From positions 248,001 to 312,000 of the forward strand of contig NZ_JAHEBT010000055.1 in the NCBI RefSeq assembly GCF_024642105.1: a stretch of DNA of 64,000 nucleotides, read 5' to 3'. A program made the translations under genes and the position numbers. Positions 36,504-45,649 of this stretch are shown here, one piece after another; the stretch's first letter is position 1; each line of letters begins with the position of its first letter. This DNA is from Flavobacterium sp. Its GTDB lineage: Bacteria > Bacteroidota > Bacteroidia > Flavobacteriales > Flavobacteriaceae. The notes beneath the pieces were generated by a model. That model was given only the letters and a program-made list of their open reading frames with translations. It made no database searches and had not been told where the DNA came from.

Positions 36504-38201
36504 ATGAGATTCCTTCTTTTTTATTTGTTGTGTTGTGGTACTCTTATGGCTCAAAATAATTTTCCTAAAGAATATTTCAGCCCTCCTTTGGATATTCCAA
36601 TGCAATTGTCAGGTAATTTTGGAGAATTGCGCCCCAATCATTTTCATGCAGGTTTTGATTTTAAAACCCAACAAAAAGAAGGTTTGGAAGTGTATGCTGC
36701 TGCTGAAGGGTATGTGTCTAGAATTAAAATTTCAACTTTTGGAAATGGGAAAACTATTTACATCACGCATCCTAACGGTTATACTTCGGTCTATGCACAT
36801 TTGCAAAAAGCAGTAGGGCCAATTCAAGATTTTATAACGAAAACACATTATAAAGAACAGGCTTTTGAAATAGAAATGTACTTAAAGCCGGGAGAAATTC
36901 CAATCAAAAAAGGAGAGTGGATTGCCATTTCAGGAAACACAGGTGCTTCAGAAGGACCTCATTTGCACTTTGAAATTCGTGATTCTAAAACAGAGTATAT
37001 CATCAATCCGATGCTTTTTGGATTTGATTCAGGTTTTAAAGACACTAAAAAACCTTCAATTTCAGGTTTGTATGCGTATCCTTTGACTACAAAAACAACA
37101 GTAAATAAATCGCAACGACCTATTTTGTTAAATTATTCGTTACAAAAAGACGGGACTTTTTTGGCCGATAAAGTAGTGGCGAATGGTGAAATTGGCTTCG
37201 GAATTATTGCAGATGATTACGATGATGTGTCGTTTAATAAAAATGGAGTGTATAGTGTTCATTCGTTTTTGAATGGCCAACCTCGTTTTGGATATCAGTT
37301 TGATACCTATTCGTTTGATGATATGCGTTATGTGAATGCCTTAATTGATTACGCTAAATACAAAAAGACAAAACAAAGAGTTCAAAAGTTATTTATGAAA
37401 AATAAATACGGTTTGGCTTTTATTAAGACGGATGAGGCAAAAGGACAAATAACTCCAATTCCTAATTTGGACGAAGTATATCGTATTGAAGTGGCTGATT
37501 TTTTTGGCAACAAAACAGCAATTACAGTGCCTGTTCAGTTTGATGCTAGTACAGCTGTAATTCCGGCAGAACCTAAAGTATCGAACTATTTCATTAAGGC
37601 GAATAAGGATAATATTTTTGAAAAAGAAAATGCCTCTGTATTTTTCCCTGCAGGAACATTTTATGATGATTTTCCTTTAAATTTTGAGGTAAAAAATAAG
37701 GTGCTGTACTTACATGACGATACCGTTCCAGCTCATACTAATTTTACTATTACAATGACAGATAGTAAAATGTCAAAAGAACAACAAGAAAAAACATTCA
37801 TTGCAAGAGTAGAAGGAGATCAAATAAGTTATAACTCAACCTACAGAAAAGATAGTGTTTTTAGTACCAAAGTGAAGACTTTAGGAAAGTACAAATTAGT
37901 TACTGATACCCTAGCGCCTACCGTTATTATCACCAAACCTATTGAAGGAAAATGGATAAGTCAAGATGCAATACAATTGCAAATTTCGGATTCGGGTTCT
38001 GGAATTAAAACGTATAATGGGTATTTGAACGGCAAATGGATTTTGTTCGAATATGACAATAAGACCAATACCATTACACATTATTTTAATGATGATTTGG
38101 CTCTTAATGGTGCTAATGAGTTAAAAGTAATAGTAACGGATGCTATGGGAAATTCTACTACCTTTGAAACTCGATTTTTTAGAAGTACAAAAAATAAATA
38201 G
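36504..38201 (+). CDS. M23 family metallopeptidase (LytM-like)
   Basis: A 565-residue secreted protein with signal peptide (LLFYLLCCGTLMAQN). The N-terminal LytM/peptidase M23 domain has zinc-site motifs NHFHAGFDF (His-xxx-Asp) and GPHLHFEIRD (HxH), with the catalytic His in YAHLQ. The remaining 400 residues are beta-rich, Ig-like modules (for example LAPTVIITKPIEGKW, GTFYDDFPLNFEV) ending in NELKVIVTDAMGN. It probably cuts peptidoglycan cross-links or acts as an envelope activator. Separated by only 6 bases from the TonB receptor gene. Confidence 0.88.
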   Translation: MRFLLFYLLCCGTLMAQNNFPKEYFSPPLDIPMQLSGNFGELRPNHFHAGFDFKTQQKEGLEVYAAAEGYVSRIKISTFGNGKTIYITHPNGYTSVYAHLQKAVGPIQDFITKTHYKEQAFEIEMYLKPGEIPIKKGEWIAISGNTGASEGPHLHFEIRDSKTEYIINPMLFGFDSGFKDTKKPSISGLYAYPLTTKTTVNKSQRPILLNYSLQKDGTFLADKVVANGEIGFGIIADDYDDVSFNKNGVYSVHSFLNGQPRFGYQFDTYSFDDMRYVNALIDYAKYKKTKQRVQKLFMKNKYGLAFIKTDEAKGQITPIPNLDEVYRIEVADFFGNKTAITVPVQFDASTAVIPAEPKVSNYFIKANKDNIFEKENASVFFPAGTFYDDFPLNFEVKNKVLYLHDDTVPAHTNFTITMTDSKMSKEQQEKTFIARVEGDQISYNSTYRKDSVFSTKVKTLGKYKLVTDTLAPTVIITKPIEGKWISQDAIQLQISDSGSGIKTYNGYLNGKWILFEYDNKTNTITHYFNDDLALNGANELKVIVTDAMGNSTTFETRFFRSTKNK

Positions 38202-38207
38202 TATCGT

Positions 38208-40676
38208 TTGAAAAGTATCCAAAAAGTTATTGTTCAGCTTCTTTTTCTCGGAATGGGATTTTCGTCTTTGGCTCAGAATGCCAAGTTGAGAGGAATTATT
38301 TTAGACGAAAATAAGCAAGCAGTGGCTCATGTTTCTGTTTCGAATGGTGCAGTTGGAACTCAATCCAATTCGAATGGATTTTACGAACTAACAATTCCTG
38401 CCAACCAAAAAACGACCGTAGTTTTTACTCATATTTCGCTAAAATCGGCATCAATTGTTTTGTTCTTGAAACCCAATCAAAATTTTGAATTCAATCCGGT
38501 GATGAATACCCGCCAAGAACAAATAGGCGAAGTAGTTGTGACGGCTAAGAATACCAAACGAATTCATGGTATCACGTCAATTACACCCGAAGTATTACGT
38601 AAAATTCCAGGTGCCAATGCTGGAGTTGAAAATATCTTAAAAACCTTAGCAGGAGTCAATTCCAATAGTGAATTGAGTACACAATACGCTGTTCGCGGTG
38701 GCAATTATGATGAAAATTTGGTTTATGTTAACGAAATTGAAGTCTATCGTCCTTTCTTAATTCGTTCAGGACAGCAAGAAGGATTGAGTTTTACCAATAC
38801 TGATTTGGTTCAAAATGTTGATTTTTCAGCAGGTGGATTTCAAGCCAAATACGGAGATAAATTGTCGTCGGTTTTGGATATTACCTATCGAAAACCAACT
38901 ACATTCGGAGCCAATTTCGAAGGAAGTTTTCTGGGGGGCAGTATGGCTTTTGATGCCGTTTCCAAAAACAAAAAATGGTCTGCAATTACAGGGGTGCGCT
39001 ATAGAAACAATAGTTTGCTGGTAAAAAGCCAAGAAACCCAAACGAATTACACACCCACTTTTGCCGATATTCAAACGAATATTAATTATCAGGCTTCCGC
39101 AAAATGGCAATGGAGTTTTTTAGGTAACATTTCGAAAAACAACTACCAATACCAGCCTTTGACCCGCCAAACTAATTTTGGAACGTTAGACCAACCCATG
39201 GCACTTTTGGTGTATTATGAAGGGCAAGAAAAAGATCAGTATGCTACTTATTTTGGAGCTATAAAAACCACTTTTAAACCTAACGAGAGTTTTAATTTGA
39301 AATTTATTGGCTCACTGTATCATACAACTGAACAAGAGAATTTTGATATTTTGGCGCAATACCGTTTGGGTGAAGTGGATGCTAATGTTGCTTCTGAAAC
39401 CTACGGAAAAGTAGCATACACGCGTGGCATTGGTTCGCAGTTGAATCACGCGAGAAATAATTTAGATGCTTTAATTGCCAATATCGAATTCAAAGGGTTT
39501 CACGATTGGAAGAAAAGTCAATTGGATTGGGGGGGTAAATACACTCGCGAATCTATTCGAGATCGAGTAGTGGAGTGGGAGGTAATCGATTCGGCGGGGT
39601 TTTCTATTCCGCCGCCTATTGTCTTACCTCAAAAAAATGAGCCGTATTCGGTTTATACCGGCCCACTTGTTCCGTATCAAAATGTGCGCGCGACTAATTT
39701 TACTGACATTAATAGATTGTCAGGATTTGTGCAATGGAATTCAAAAAGTAGTATAGGAGCAACTAAGGTGTGGTACAATGCAGGATTGCGTTTTCATACT
39801 TGGGAAGTGTCAGGAACTGACGAATTAGGTAAATCGCAGTTTGTTTGGAGTCCTCGCGCGCAAATTTCCATTCAACCCAATTGGGAAAAAGATATGGTGT
39901 TCCGACTTTCAGGCGGAGTGTATTATCAACCTCCTTTTTATAGAGAATTGCGTGGTGCCGATGGTGTAGTACAACCGAATGTCAAAGCGCAACAATCCGT
40001 TCATTTGGTCGTGGCAAATGATTACAATTTTAAGATGTGGAATCGACCATTTAAATTGGTTTCTGAACTGTATTACAAATCCATGTCGGATGTGAATACG
40101 TATACGATTGACAATGTCCGAATTCGGTATGCGGCTAATAATTTGGCGAAAGCCTATGCTCAGGGATTCGATATTCGCCTGAATGGAGAATTTGTACCCG
40201 GAACAGAATCATGGTTTAGTTTTGGCTATTTGAAAACAGAAGAAAATAGCGAAAATAAAGGCTATATCGCTCGACCAACTGATCAATTATTAAAATTTGG
40301 ATTGCTATTTCAAGATTATATGCCTACTATTCCAAGAATGAAAGTGTATTTGAATTTAGTTTATAATACAGGATTGCCAGGAGGTTCTCCTTCGTATGCC
40401 GATCCGTATTTGTACCAAAATAGATTACGGGATTACCGTCGTGCCGATGTCGGTTTTTCTAAAATTTTGATTGACAATAAAAATAATTCAATTAACAAGA
40501 ATTGGTTGGGGAATTTCAAAGAATTGGCTGTGGGTGTAGAGATATTTAATCTTTTTAATAATCAAAATGCCATTACCAATACTTGGGTTCGCGATGTGTA
40601 TTCCAAAAATCAATACGCTATTCCCAATTATATGACTACGCGCGTATTTAATATCAAATTGACGGCAAAATTATAA
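38208..40676 (+). CDS. TonB-dependent outer-membrane receptor with carboxypeptidase-like domain
   Basis: An 822-residue receptor. The TTG at 38208 is the only start giving a full signal peptide (MKSIQKVIVQLLFLGMGFSS); the next ATG would cut it. Order: CarboxypepD_reg-like domain (about 27-110), plug (EVVVTAKN, AVRGGNYDENLVYVN), then a 22-strand barrel (SVLDITYRKP, ending VFNIKLTAKL). The ligand is unknown. It lies 6 bases after the M23 gene. The stop codon abuts a REP-like repeat. This is not a SusC-type gene with a SusD partner. Confidence 0.88.
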   Translation: MKSIQKVIVQLLFLGMGFSSLAQNAKLRGIILDENKQAVAHVSVSNGAVGTQSNSNGFYELTIPANQKTTVVFTHISLKSASIVLFLKPNQNFEFNPVMNTRQEQIGEVVVTAKNTKRIHGITSITPEVLRKIPGANAGVENILKTLAGVNSNSELSTQYAVRGGNYDENLVYVNEIEVYRPFLIRSGQQEGLSFTNTDLVQNVDFSAGGFQAKYGDKLSSVLDITYRKPTTFGANFEGSFLGGSMAFDAVSKNKKWSAITGVRYRNNSLLVKSQETQTNYTPTFADIQTNINYQASAKWQWSFLGNISKNNYQYQPLTRQTNFGTLDQPMALLVYYEGQEKDQYATYFGAIKTTFKPNESFNLKFIGSLYHTTEQENFDILAQYRLGEVDANVASETYGKVAYTRGIGSQLNHARNNLDALIANIEFKGFHDWKKSQLDWGGKYTRESIRDRVVEWEVIDSAGFSIPPPIVLPQKNEPYSVYTGPLVPYQNVRATNFTDINRLSGFVQWNSKSSIGATKVWYNAGLRFHTWEVSGTDELGKSQFVWSPRAQISIQPNWEKDMVFRLSGGVYYQPPFYRELRGADGVVQPNVKAQQSVHLVVANDYNFKMWNRPFKLVSELYYKSMSDVNTYTIDNVRIRYAANNLAKAYAQGFDIRLNGEFVPGTESWFSFGYLKTEENSENKGYIARPTDQLLKFGLLFQDYMPTIPRMKVYLNLVYNTGLPGGSPSYADPYLYQNRLRDYRRADVGFSKILIDNKNNSINKNWLGNFKELAVGVEIFNLFNNQNAITNTWVRDVYSKNQYAIPNYMTTRVFNIKLTAKL

Positions 40677-40844
40677 TTTCGTCCCTACGGGACTATTTGA
40701 TACAAAACATTTTTTTTTCTACCGATATTTTGTCCCTAGCGGGACAATTGCGAATAGTTTTTTCCTATATTACTATGTCCCGCTAGGGACAAAATAGAGG
40801 TAATTATGTAGCTATGATGATAAGAGTCCCGTAGGGACGAAATT
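40675..40844. repeat. REP-like nested palindrome element
   Basis: Outer arms 40675-40694 and 40825-40844 are 20-base perfect inverted repeats containing GTCCCTACGGGAC. Inner arms 40726-40746 and 40776-40796 are 21-base perfect inverted repeats with GTCCCTAGCGGGAC. Each arm is itself a small palindrome. The left outer arm overlaps the receptor stop codon. This resembles the REP elements of TnpA_REP (RAYT) systems. No transposase is nearby. Confidence 0.8.
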
Positions 40845-40863
40845 GTTGTAACACCAATATTAT

Positions 40864-41565
40864 CTATATCAGGATATCGCTTTCTAAATCCGATTTTTCT
40901 ATTTCAATATCAAAACCTAATTTGGAAACCAATTGGATCACTAAGTTTTTATACCAGTTTTCTGATTTAGGGTGAATGTAGATTTTATCAATCAATTGGC
41001 TGATATCCACATTGATTTTAATCCCATCATTGATGTTGATTTTAGTATCAGAAGTGTCAGAGATAATACGGACTTCACGTTCGTATTGAAAACTTTTCCG
41101 TTTGAATAAAAAGGGGAAAAACATATCGTCAAACGGAATGTATTCTTTTTTGTAATCAATATAATTGACTTGCCCGATGTATTGCTTTAAGTTTTTTTCG
41201 GGTTCCAATGCTTTTTGCAATCGTCCAATAGTAGATTGTATCGCTAAACCCTCGCTGTTTTGAGTGAAAATTTGCCACATAGCAAACGATTCGTATTCGT
41301 TGATGTGCCAACTGCTGATGGCTACTTTTTCGCGATGGGTTTTGTAGTAATTTAAAAACTCAGGATTGTTAATCGCTAACTTTTTAATCTCTTCAAAAGT
41401 AGGTTCACTAAAAGTGCCTTCGTATTGATCTTCAAATTTATCGGAACGCGACATGAATAATTTTCGCGACAGCAGCAAATCCAAGAATTTAGACAAATCC
41501 AAGTACTTCCAAACGATAGTATCTGGATCTTCAGGGAGTTTGATATTTGGATTGTTGAGGTACAT
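40864..41565 (-). CDS. DUF2971 domain protein
   Basis: A 233-residue soluble protein: VWKYLDLSKFLDLLLSRKLFMSRSDKFEDQYEG at the start, ISSWHINEYESFAMWQIF in the centre, and FLFKRKSFQYEREVRII. These match DUF2971, a family of unknown function seen in many bacteria, sometimes near defence genes. No signal peptide or metal motif is obvious. It ends just after the repeat element at 40844 and starts 2 bases before the ABC exporter stop on the same strand. Possibly one transcript. Confidence 0.75.
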   Translation of the reverse strand: MYLNNPNIKLPEDPDTIVWKYLDLSKFLDLLLSRKLFMSRSDKFEDQYEGTFSEPTFEEIKKLAINNPEFLNYYKTHREKVAISSWHINEYESFAMWQIFTQNSEGLAIQSTIGRLQKALEPEKNLKQYIGQVNYIDYKKEYIPFDDMFFPFLFKRKSFQYEREVRIISDTSDTKININDGIKINVDISQLIDKIYIHPKSENWYKNLVIQLVSKLGFDIEIEKSDLESDILI

Positions 41566-41567
41566 AT

Positions 41568-43397
41568 TTATTCTAGCGATTGCATACTAACGAGCTTATT
41601 GTATGTTCCGTTTAGGGCAATTAATTCTTCGTGCGTGCCTTGTTCTACAATTCTACCTTTTTGCATCACCACAATTTTGTTGGCTTTTTGAATGGTAGAA
41701 AGGCGGTGAGCAATCACAATAGAAGTTCGGTTTTGCATCATGTTTTCGAGAGCTACTTGCACCAATTTTTCGCTTTCGGTATCCAATGCCGAAGTGGCTT
41801 CATCCAAAATCATAATCGGTGGGTTTTTCAAAACCGCTCGTGCAATCGAAAGACGTTGTTTTTGACCACCGGATAATTTATTTCCGCTATCGCCAATATT
41901 GGTATGAATGCCGTTGGGTAACTCTTTTACAAATTCGTAAGCATTGGCAATTTTAAGTGCTTCAACAATTTCTTCATCGGTAGCATCTTCTTTGCCTAAA
42001 GCAATATTAGCTCTGATGCTATCATTAAACAAAATACTGTCTTGAGTCACCAATCCGATTAATCCTCGAAGTGATTGTAGGTTTAGTTGTTTAATATCAA
42101 TTCCGTCAATTTGGATGGTACCTTCGTTTACATCATAAAAACGAGTTAATAAATTAGCAATCGTACTTTTTCCACTACCTGATTGACCTACTAACGCTAC
42201 GGTTTGTCCTTTGACCACTTCCAATGAAAAGTCTTTTAATACATTTTCGTCTTCGTATTTGAAGTTGATGTTGGCGATTTCAATTTTAGAATCGAAGGTC
42301 TCTTTTACAACGGCTTCGTTATGATTGGTAATTGCATTGTCAATTTCCAATACTTCAAAAACACGTTCGGCAGCAGCTAATCCATTTTTTACTGCATAAG
42401 ACGCTTTGGAAATGTTTTTTGCAGGAGTTAAGATGTTGTAAGAAAGTAGCATGTATACTAAGAACAAAGAACCTTCTAGTGTCTTGTCAACCAACACTAG
42501 GTTACCACCATACCATAATAAAGTAGCAATGGTTACAATTCCCATGAACTCACTCATAGGTGAAGCCAAGTTATTTTTGTTACCAATGCTGTTGGAAAGT
42601 TGTAGTAATCTATTGATGGAATCGTCAAAACGTTTTTTGAATTGACTCTCGGCATTGTAGCTTTTAACGACTTTCAGTCCGCCTAAACTTTCTTCGACTA
42701 ACGAAATAAAATAACCGCTTTCTTGTTGCGCACGTGTTGATTTTGATTTTAAACTTTTTCCGATTTTTGAAATGATAAATCCAGAAACTGGAATAAAAAC
42801 AAAAACAAATAGCGTTAGATTTACGCTAATATTGAGCATGGCAATTATGGTAAACACAATTGTTAAAGGTTCTTTTACAATGAGTTCTAATATAGAAAAA
42901 AAGGAGTTTTGTACCTCATTTACATCCCCAAGCATACGTGCCATGATATCACCTTTTCTTTTTTCAGAATAATAGGAGATAGGCAAGTCGATGATTTTAT
43001 AATACATCTTTTGTCTTAAATCGCGCAACACCCCATTTTTTAGATGAGTGATATGATAAGAAGCGAGATAATTGAAAAGGTTTTTCAATAAAAAGGTTAC
43101 AATAACCAAAACGACAGCTAGTAATAAGGCAAACTGAGGTCCTTGCTTTTGGTTCAAATCGGATATAGTGAAGAACAACCAATCTTTTCCGAATTGTCCT
43201 ATGTCTTGAATTCCTGTATAAGTAGGTTCTGTACTAACAGCAGCACTTTTTTTGAACAACACCTCTAACAACGGAAACATCGTTATCATAGAGAGCGTAC
43301 TAAATAAAGCATACAAAATGTTATAAATCACATTCCAGATGATATGCGATTTATAAGGTTTGGTATAAGGAATTAATTTGGTTAGATTTTGATCCAT
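41568..43397 (-). CDS. MsbA-like ABC transporter (permease fused to ATPase)
   Basis: A 609-residue half-transporter: six transmembrane helices in the first 350 residues (YKSHIIWNVIYNILYALFST... ), then an ATPase with Walker A GQSGSGKST, signature LSGGQKQR, Walker B ILDEATSALD and the H-loop AHRLSTI. It probably works as a homodimer exporting lipid or a drug. MsbA-like lipid flipping is common for this type in Bacteroidota but not proven here. The gene abuts a phosphohexomutase gene on the same strand. Confidence 0.9.
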   Translation of the reverse strand: MDQNLTKLIPYTKPYKSHIIWNVIYNILYALFSTLSMITMFPLLEVLFKKSAAVSTEPTYTGIQDIGQFGKDWLFFTISDLNQKQGPQFALLLAVVLVIVTFLLKNLFNYLASYHITHLKNGVLRDLRQKMYYKIIDLPISYYSEKRKGDIMARMLGDVNEVQNSFFSILELIVKEPLTIVFTIIAMLNISVNLTLFVFVFIPVSGFIISKIGKSLKSKSTRAQQESGYFISLVEESLGGLKVVKSYNAESQFKKRFDDSINRLLQLSNSIGNKNNLASPMSEFMGIVTIATLLWYGGNLVLVDKTLEGSLFLVYMLLSYNILTPAKNISKASYAVKNGLAAAERVFEVLEIDNAITNHNEAVVKETFDSKIEIANINFKYEDENVLKDFSLEVVKGQTVALVGQSGSGKSTIANLLTRFYDVNEGTIQIDGIDIKQLNLQSLRGLIGLVTQDSILFNDSIRANIALGKEDATDEEIVEALKIANAYEFVKELPNGIHTNIGDSGNKLSGGQKQRLSIARAVLKNPPIMILDEATSALDTESEKLVQVALENMMQNRTSIVIAHRLSTIQKANKIVVMQKGRIVEQGTHEELIALNGTYNKLVSMQSLE

Positions 43398-45128
43398 TTA
43401 GTTCAAATGCATTGCTGCGATTATATTTTTAATTTTTTGATCTAGTTCAGCTTCTACTGCTTTGAAATTTTCAACTTTATCCAAAGTGGTATTGACACTA
43501 AAGTAGAATTTTATTTTTGGTTCTGTTCCACTTGGACGTGCACAAATTTTAGAGCCGTCTTCTAAATAGTAGATTAACACATTCGATTTTGGAATTGCAA
43601 TTGGCTCGATTTCGTTAGTGATTCGGTTTAATGAAGTTGAATTTTCATAATCATCGATACCTACTACACGTTGTCCATTGATCTCATCTACAGGATTTTC
43701 GCGCAAGTCAATCATCATTTGATTGATTTCGGCTAAACCATCAATTCCTTTTTTGGTTAACGAAATCAAATGCTCTTTGTAGCAACCAAAGTCAACATAC
43801 AAATTCAATAACTCTTGGTATAATGAACTCCCTGAGGCTTTTGCCAAAGCAGCAATTTCGCAAACTAAAAGTGAAGCGCCCACAGCATCTTTATCACGAA
43901 CCGCATCGCCTACCATGAATCCGAAACTTTCTTCTCCACCTCCGATGAATTTTTGGTTTGGAAAATCTTTAATCATTTTGGCAATCCATTTGAAACCAGT
44001 CAAACCTATTTTGCATTCAATTCCATAAGCGGATGCCAATTCAAGCATCATAGGAGTAGAAACAATAGTCGAACCTACGAATTCAGTTCCAGTAATTTTA
44101 TCGGCACGTTTCCATTGTTCCAATAAAAAGGCTGTCATGATAATCATTGTTTGATTACCATTTAACAATATCATTTTGCCGTCAGTATCTCTAACAGCTA
44201 CACCTAATCGATCTGAATCTGGGTCAGTTCCAATTACAATATCTGCCTGAGTAGCCTCTGCTAATTGCATTGCCATTGTCAATGCCTCAGGTTCTTCTGG
44301 GTTGGGAGATTTTACGGTTGGGAAATCGCCATTAGGTTCGGCTTGCTCTTTTACAATATTTACTTGAGTGTATCCCGCTTGCTCTAAAACGGTCGGAATC
44401 GATTTGATCGAAGTACCGTGCAATGACGTGTACACGATTTTTAAGTTTTCTTTGGCAACAGCAGGTGTTGTTTTAAAACTAGCATTTTCAATAGTCGATT
44501 GATGAAAAGCAGCATCGACTTCTTCGCCAATATACTGAATTAAGCTTTGGTTGGCTTCAAATTTAATTTTGTCATAATTCAACGCTTCAATCAACTGAAT
44601 AATTTCGCCATCTTGTGGTGGTACTAATTGTCCGCCATCTTGCCAATATACTTTGTATCCGTTGTATTCTGGTGGGTTGTGAGAAGCAGTTAACACAATT
44701 CCTGCGTGACAATTCAAGTGTTTTACTGTGAATGACAACTCGGGAGTTGTACGCAATTCAGAAAATAGGAAAACTTGAATTCCATTGGCAGAAAATACAT
44801 CAGCAACTACTTTAGCTAAAGTATCGCTGTTGTGACGGCAATCGTATGCAATCGCCACGCGTAGGTCTTCGCCAGGAAATACTTTTTTCAAATAATTAGA
44901 CAAACCTTGAGTGTTCTTTCCTAAAGTGTATTGGTTAATACGGTTAGTTCCTACACCCATAACACCCCGCATTCCGCCTGTTCCAAATTCTAAATTCTTA
45001 TAGAAACTTTCTTCCAACTCCTTTGGAGCTGAGGTCATCATTTCTCGGATTGTGTTTTGAGTTGCTGAGTCAAAATTTGGCGAAAGCCATTCGTTTACTT
45101 TATCTAAAATAGTTTGTTTAATTTCCAT
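43398..45128 (-). CDS. Phospho-sugar mutase (phosphoglucomutase/phosphomannomutase)
   Basis: A 576-residue alpha-D-phosphohexomutase: FGTGGMRGVMGVG, active-site serine loop TASHNPPEYNGYKVYW, metal loop DPDSDRLG, sugar loop GGEESFGF, phosphate loop RPSGTEPKIKFY. The length fits the PGM/PMM2-like group (PgcA type). It interconverts hexose 1- and 6-phosphates for polysaccharide and nucleotide-sugar synthesis. The stop TAA is followed directly by the ABC exporter ATG region. Confidence 0.93.
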   Translation of the reverse strand: MEIKQTILDKVNEWLSPNFDSATQNTIREMMTSAPKELEESFYKNLEFGTGGMRGVMGVGTNRINQYTLGKNTQGLSNYLKKVFPGEDLRVAIAYDCRHNSDTLAKVVADVFSANGIQVFLFSELRTTPELSFTVKHLNCHAGIVLTASHNPPEYNGYKVYWQDGGQLVPPQDGEIIQLIEALNYDKIKFEANQSLIQYIGEEVDAAFHQSTIENASFKTTPAVAKENLKIVYTSLHGTSIKSIPTVLEQAGYTQVNIVKEQAEPNGDFPTVKSPNPEEPEALTMAMQLAEATQADIVIGTDPDSDRLGVAVRDTDGKMILLNGNQTMIIMTAFLLEQWKRADKITGTEFVGSTIVSTPMMLELASAYGIECKIGLTGFKWIAKMIKDFPNQKFIGGGEESFGFMVGDAVRDKDAVGASLLVCEIAALAKASGSSLYQELLNLYVDFGCYKEHLISLTKKGIDGLAEINQMMIDLRENPVDEINGQRVVGIDDYENSTSLNRITNEIEPIAIPKSNVLIYYLEDGSKICARPSGTEPKIKFYFSVNTTLDKVENFKAVEAELDQKIKNIIAAMHLN

Positions 45129-45136
45129 TTTGTCTA

Positions 45137-45640
45137 TTATTTGGTATAACCAATCTTTTTTCGTTCTTGTTGCATTTGATTTTGTTGCTTGGAATCCATC
45201 AAATGATTTAATGCTTTATAAATATCAGGGAATTGTTGTTCAATTTCCGTTACTCTTTTTGTTAATTCTTCATACGTTAGTGCGAATTTTCGAAGTGAAA
45301 CAAAACTTCGCATGATGGCAATGTTAATCTCAATAGCTCTTTCATTATTCAATACGCTTGAAAGCATAGCGACACCTTGCTCTGTAAAAACGAAGGGTAA
45401 ATATTTTGAATGTTGGCCTCTTCCGACTTTTAAGGTCACAATTTGTGACCTTAAAGAAATCCATTCTTCTTCGGTTAATTCAAACATAAAATCCTCAGGA
45501 AATCTATTGCTATTCCTTCGTACCGCTTGTTTTAAAACTTTAGTACTCGTTTCGTACAATTCAGCTAAATCAAAATCAAATAGTACTTTGTGACCTCTAA
45601 TTTCGATAATTTTTTGGGTAATGATTTGGGATTTGGGCAT
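45137..45640 (-). CDS. ORF6N domain protein
   Basis: A 167-residue protein with an N-terminal ORF6N/KilA-like domain: KIIEIRGHKVLFDFDLAELYETSTKVLKQAV, RFPEDFMFELTEEEW, PFVFTEQGVAMLSSVL. A C-terminal coiled coil ends in a Gln/Lys-rich tail. The family is best known from phage antirepressors, but solitary chromosomal copies are frequent in Bacteroidota. It sits between a phosphohexomutase and a glycosyltransferase, 8 and 9 bases apart, without other phage genes. DNA binding is inferred. Confidence 0.85.
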   Translation of the reverse strand: MPKSQIITQKIIEIRGHKVLFDFDLAELYETSTKVLKQAVRRNSNRFPEDFMFELTEEEWISLRSQIVTLKVGRGQHSKYLPFVFTEQGVAMLSSVLNNERAIEINIAIMRSFVSLRKFALTYEELTKRVTEIEQQFPDIYKALNHLMDSKQQNQMQQERKKIGYTK

Positions 45641-45649
45641 TGTTTACTC

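Noticed and set aside
40675..40844. CRISPR array
   Set aside because: Four arms are symmetric inverted pairs with no evenly spaced direct repeats and no cas genes.
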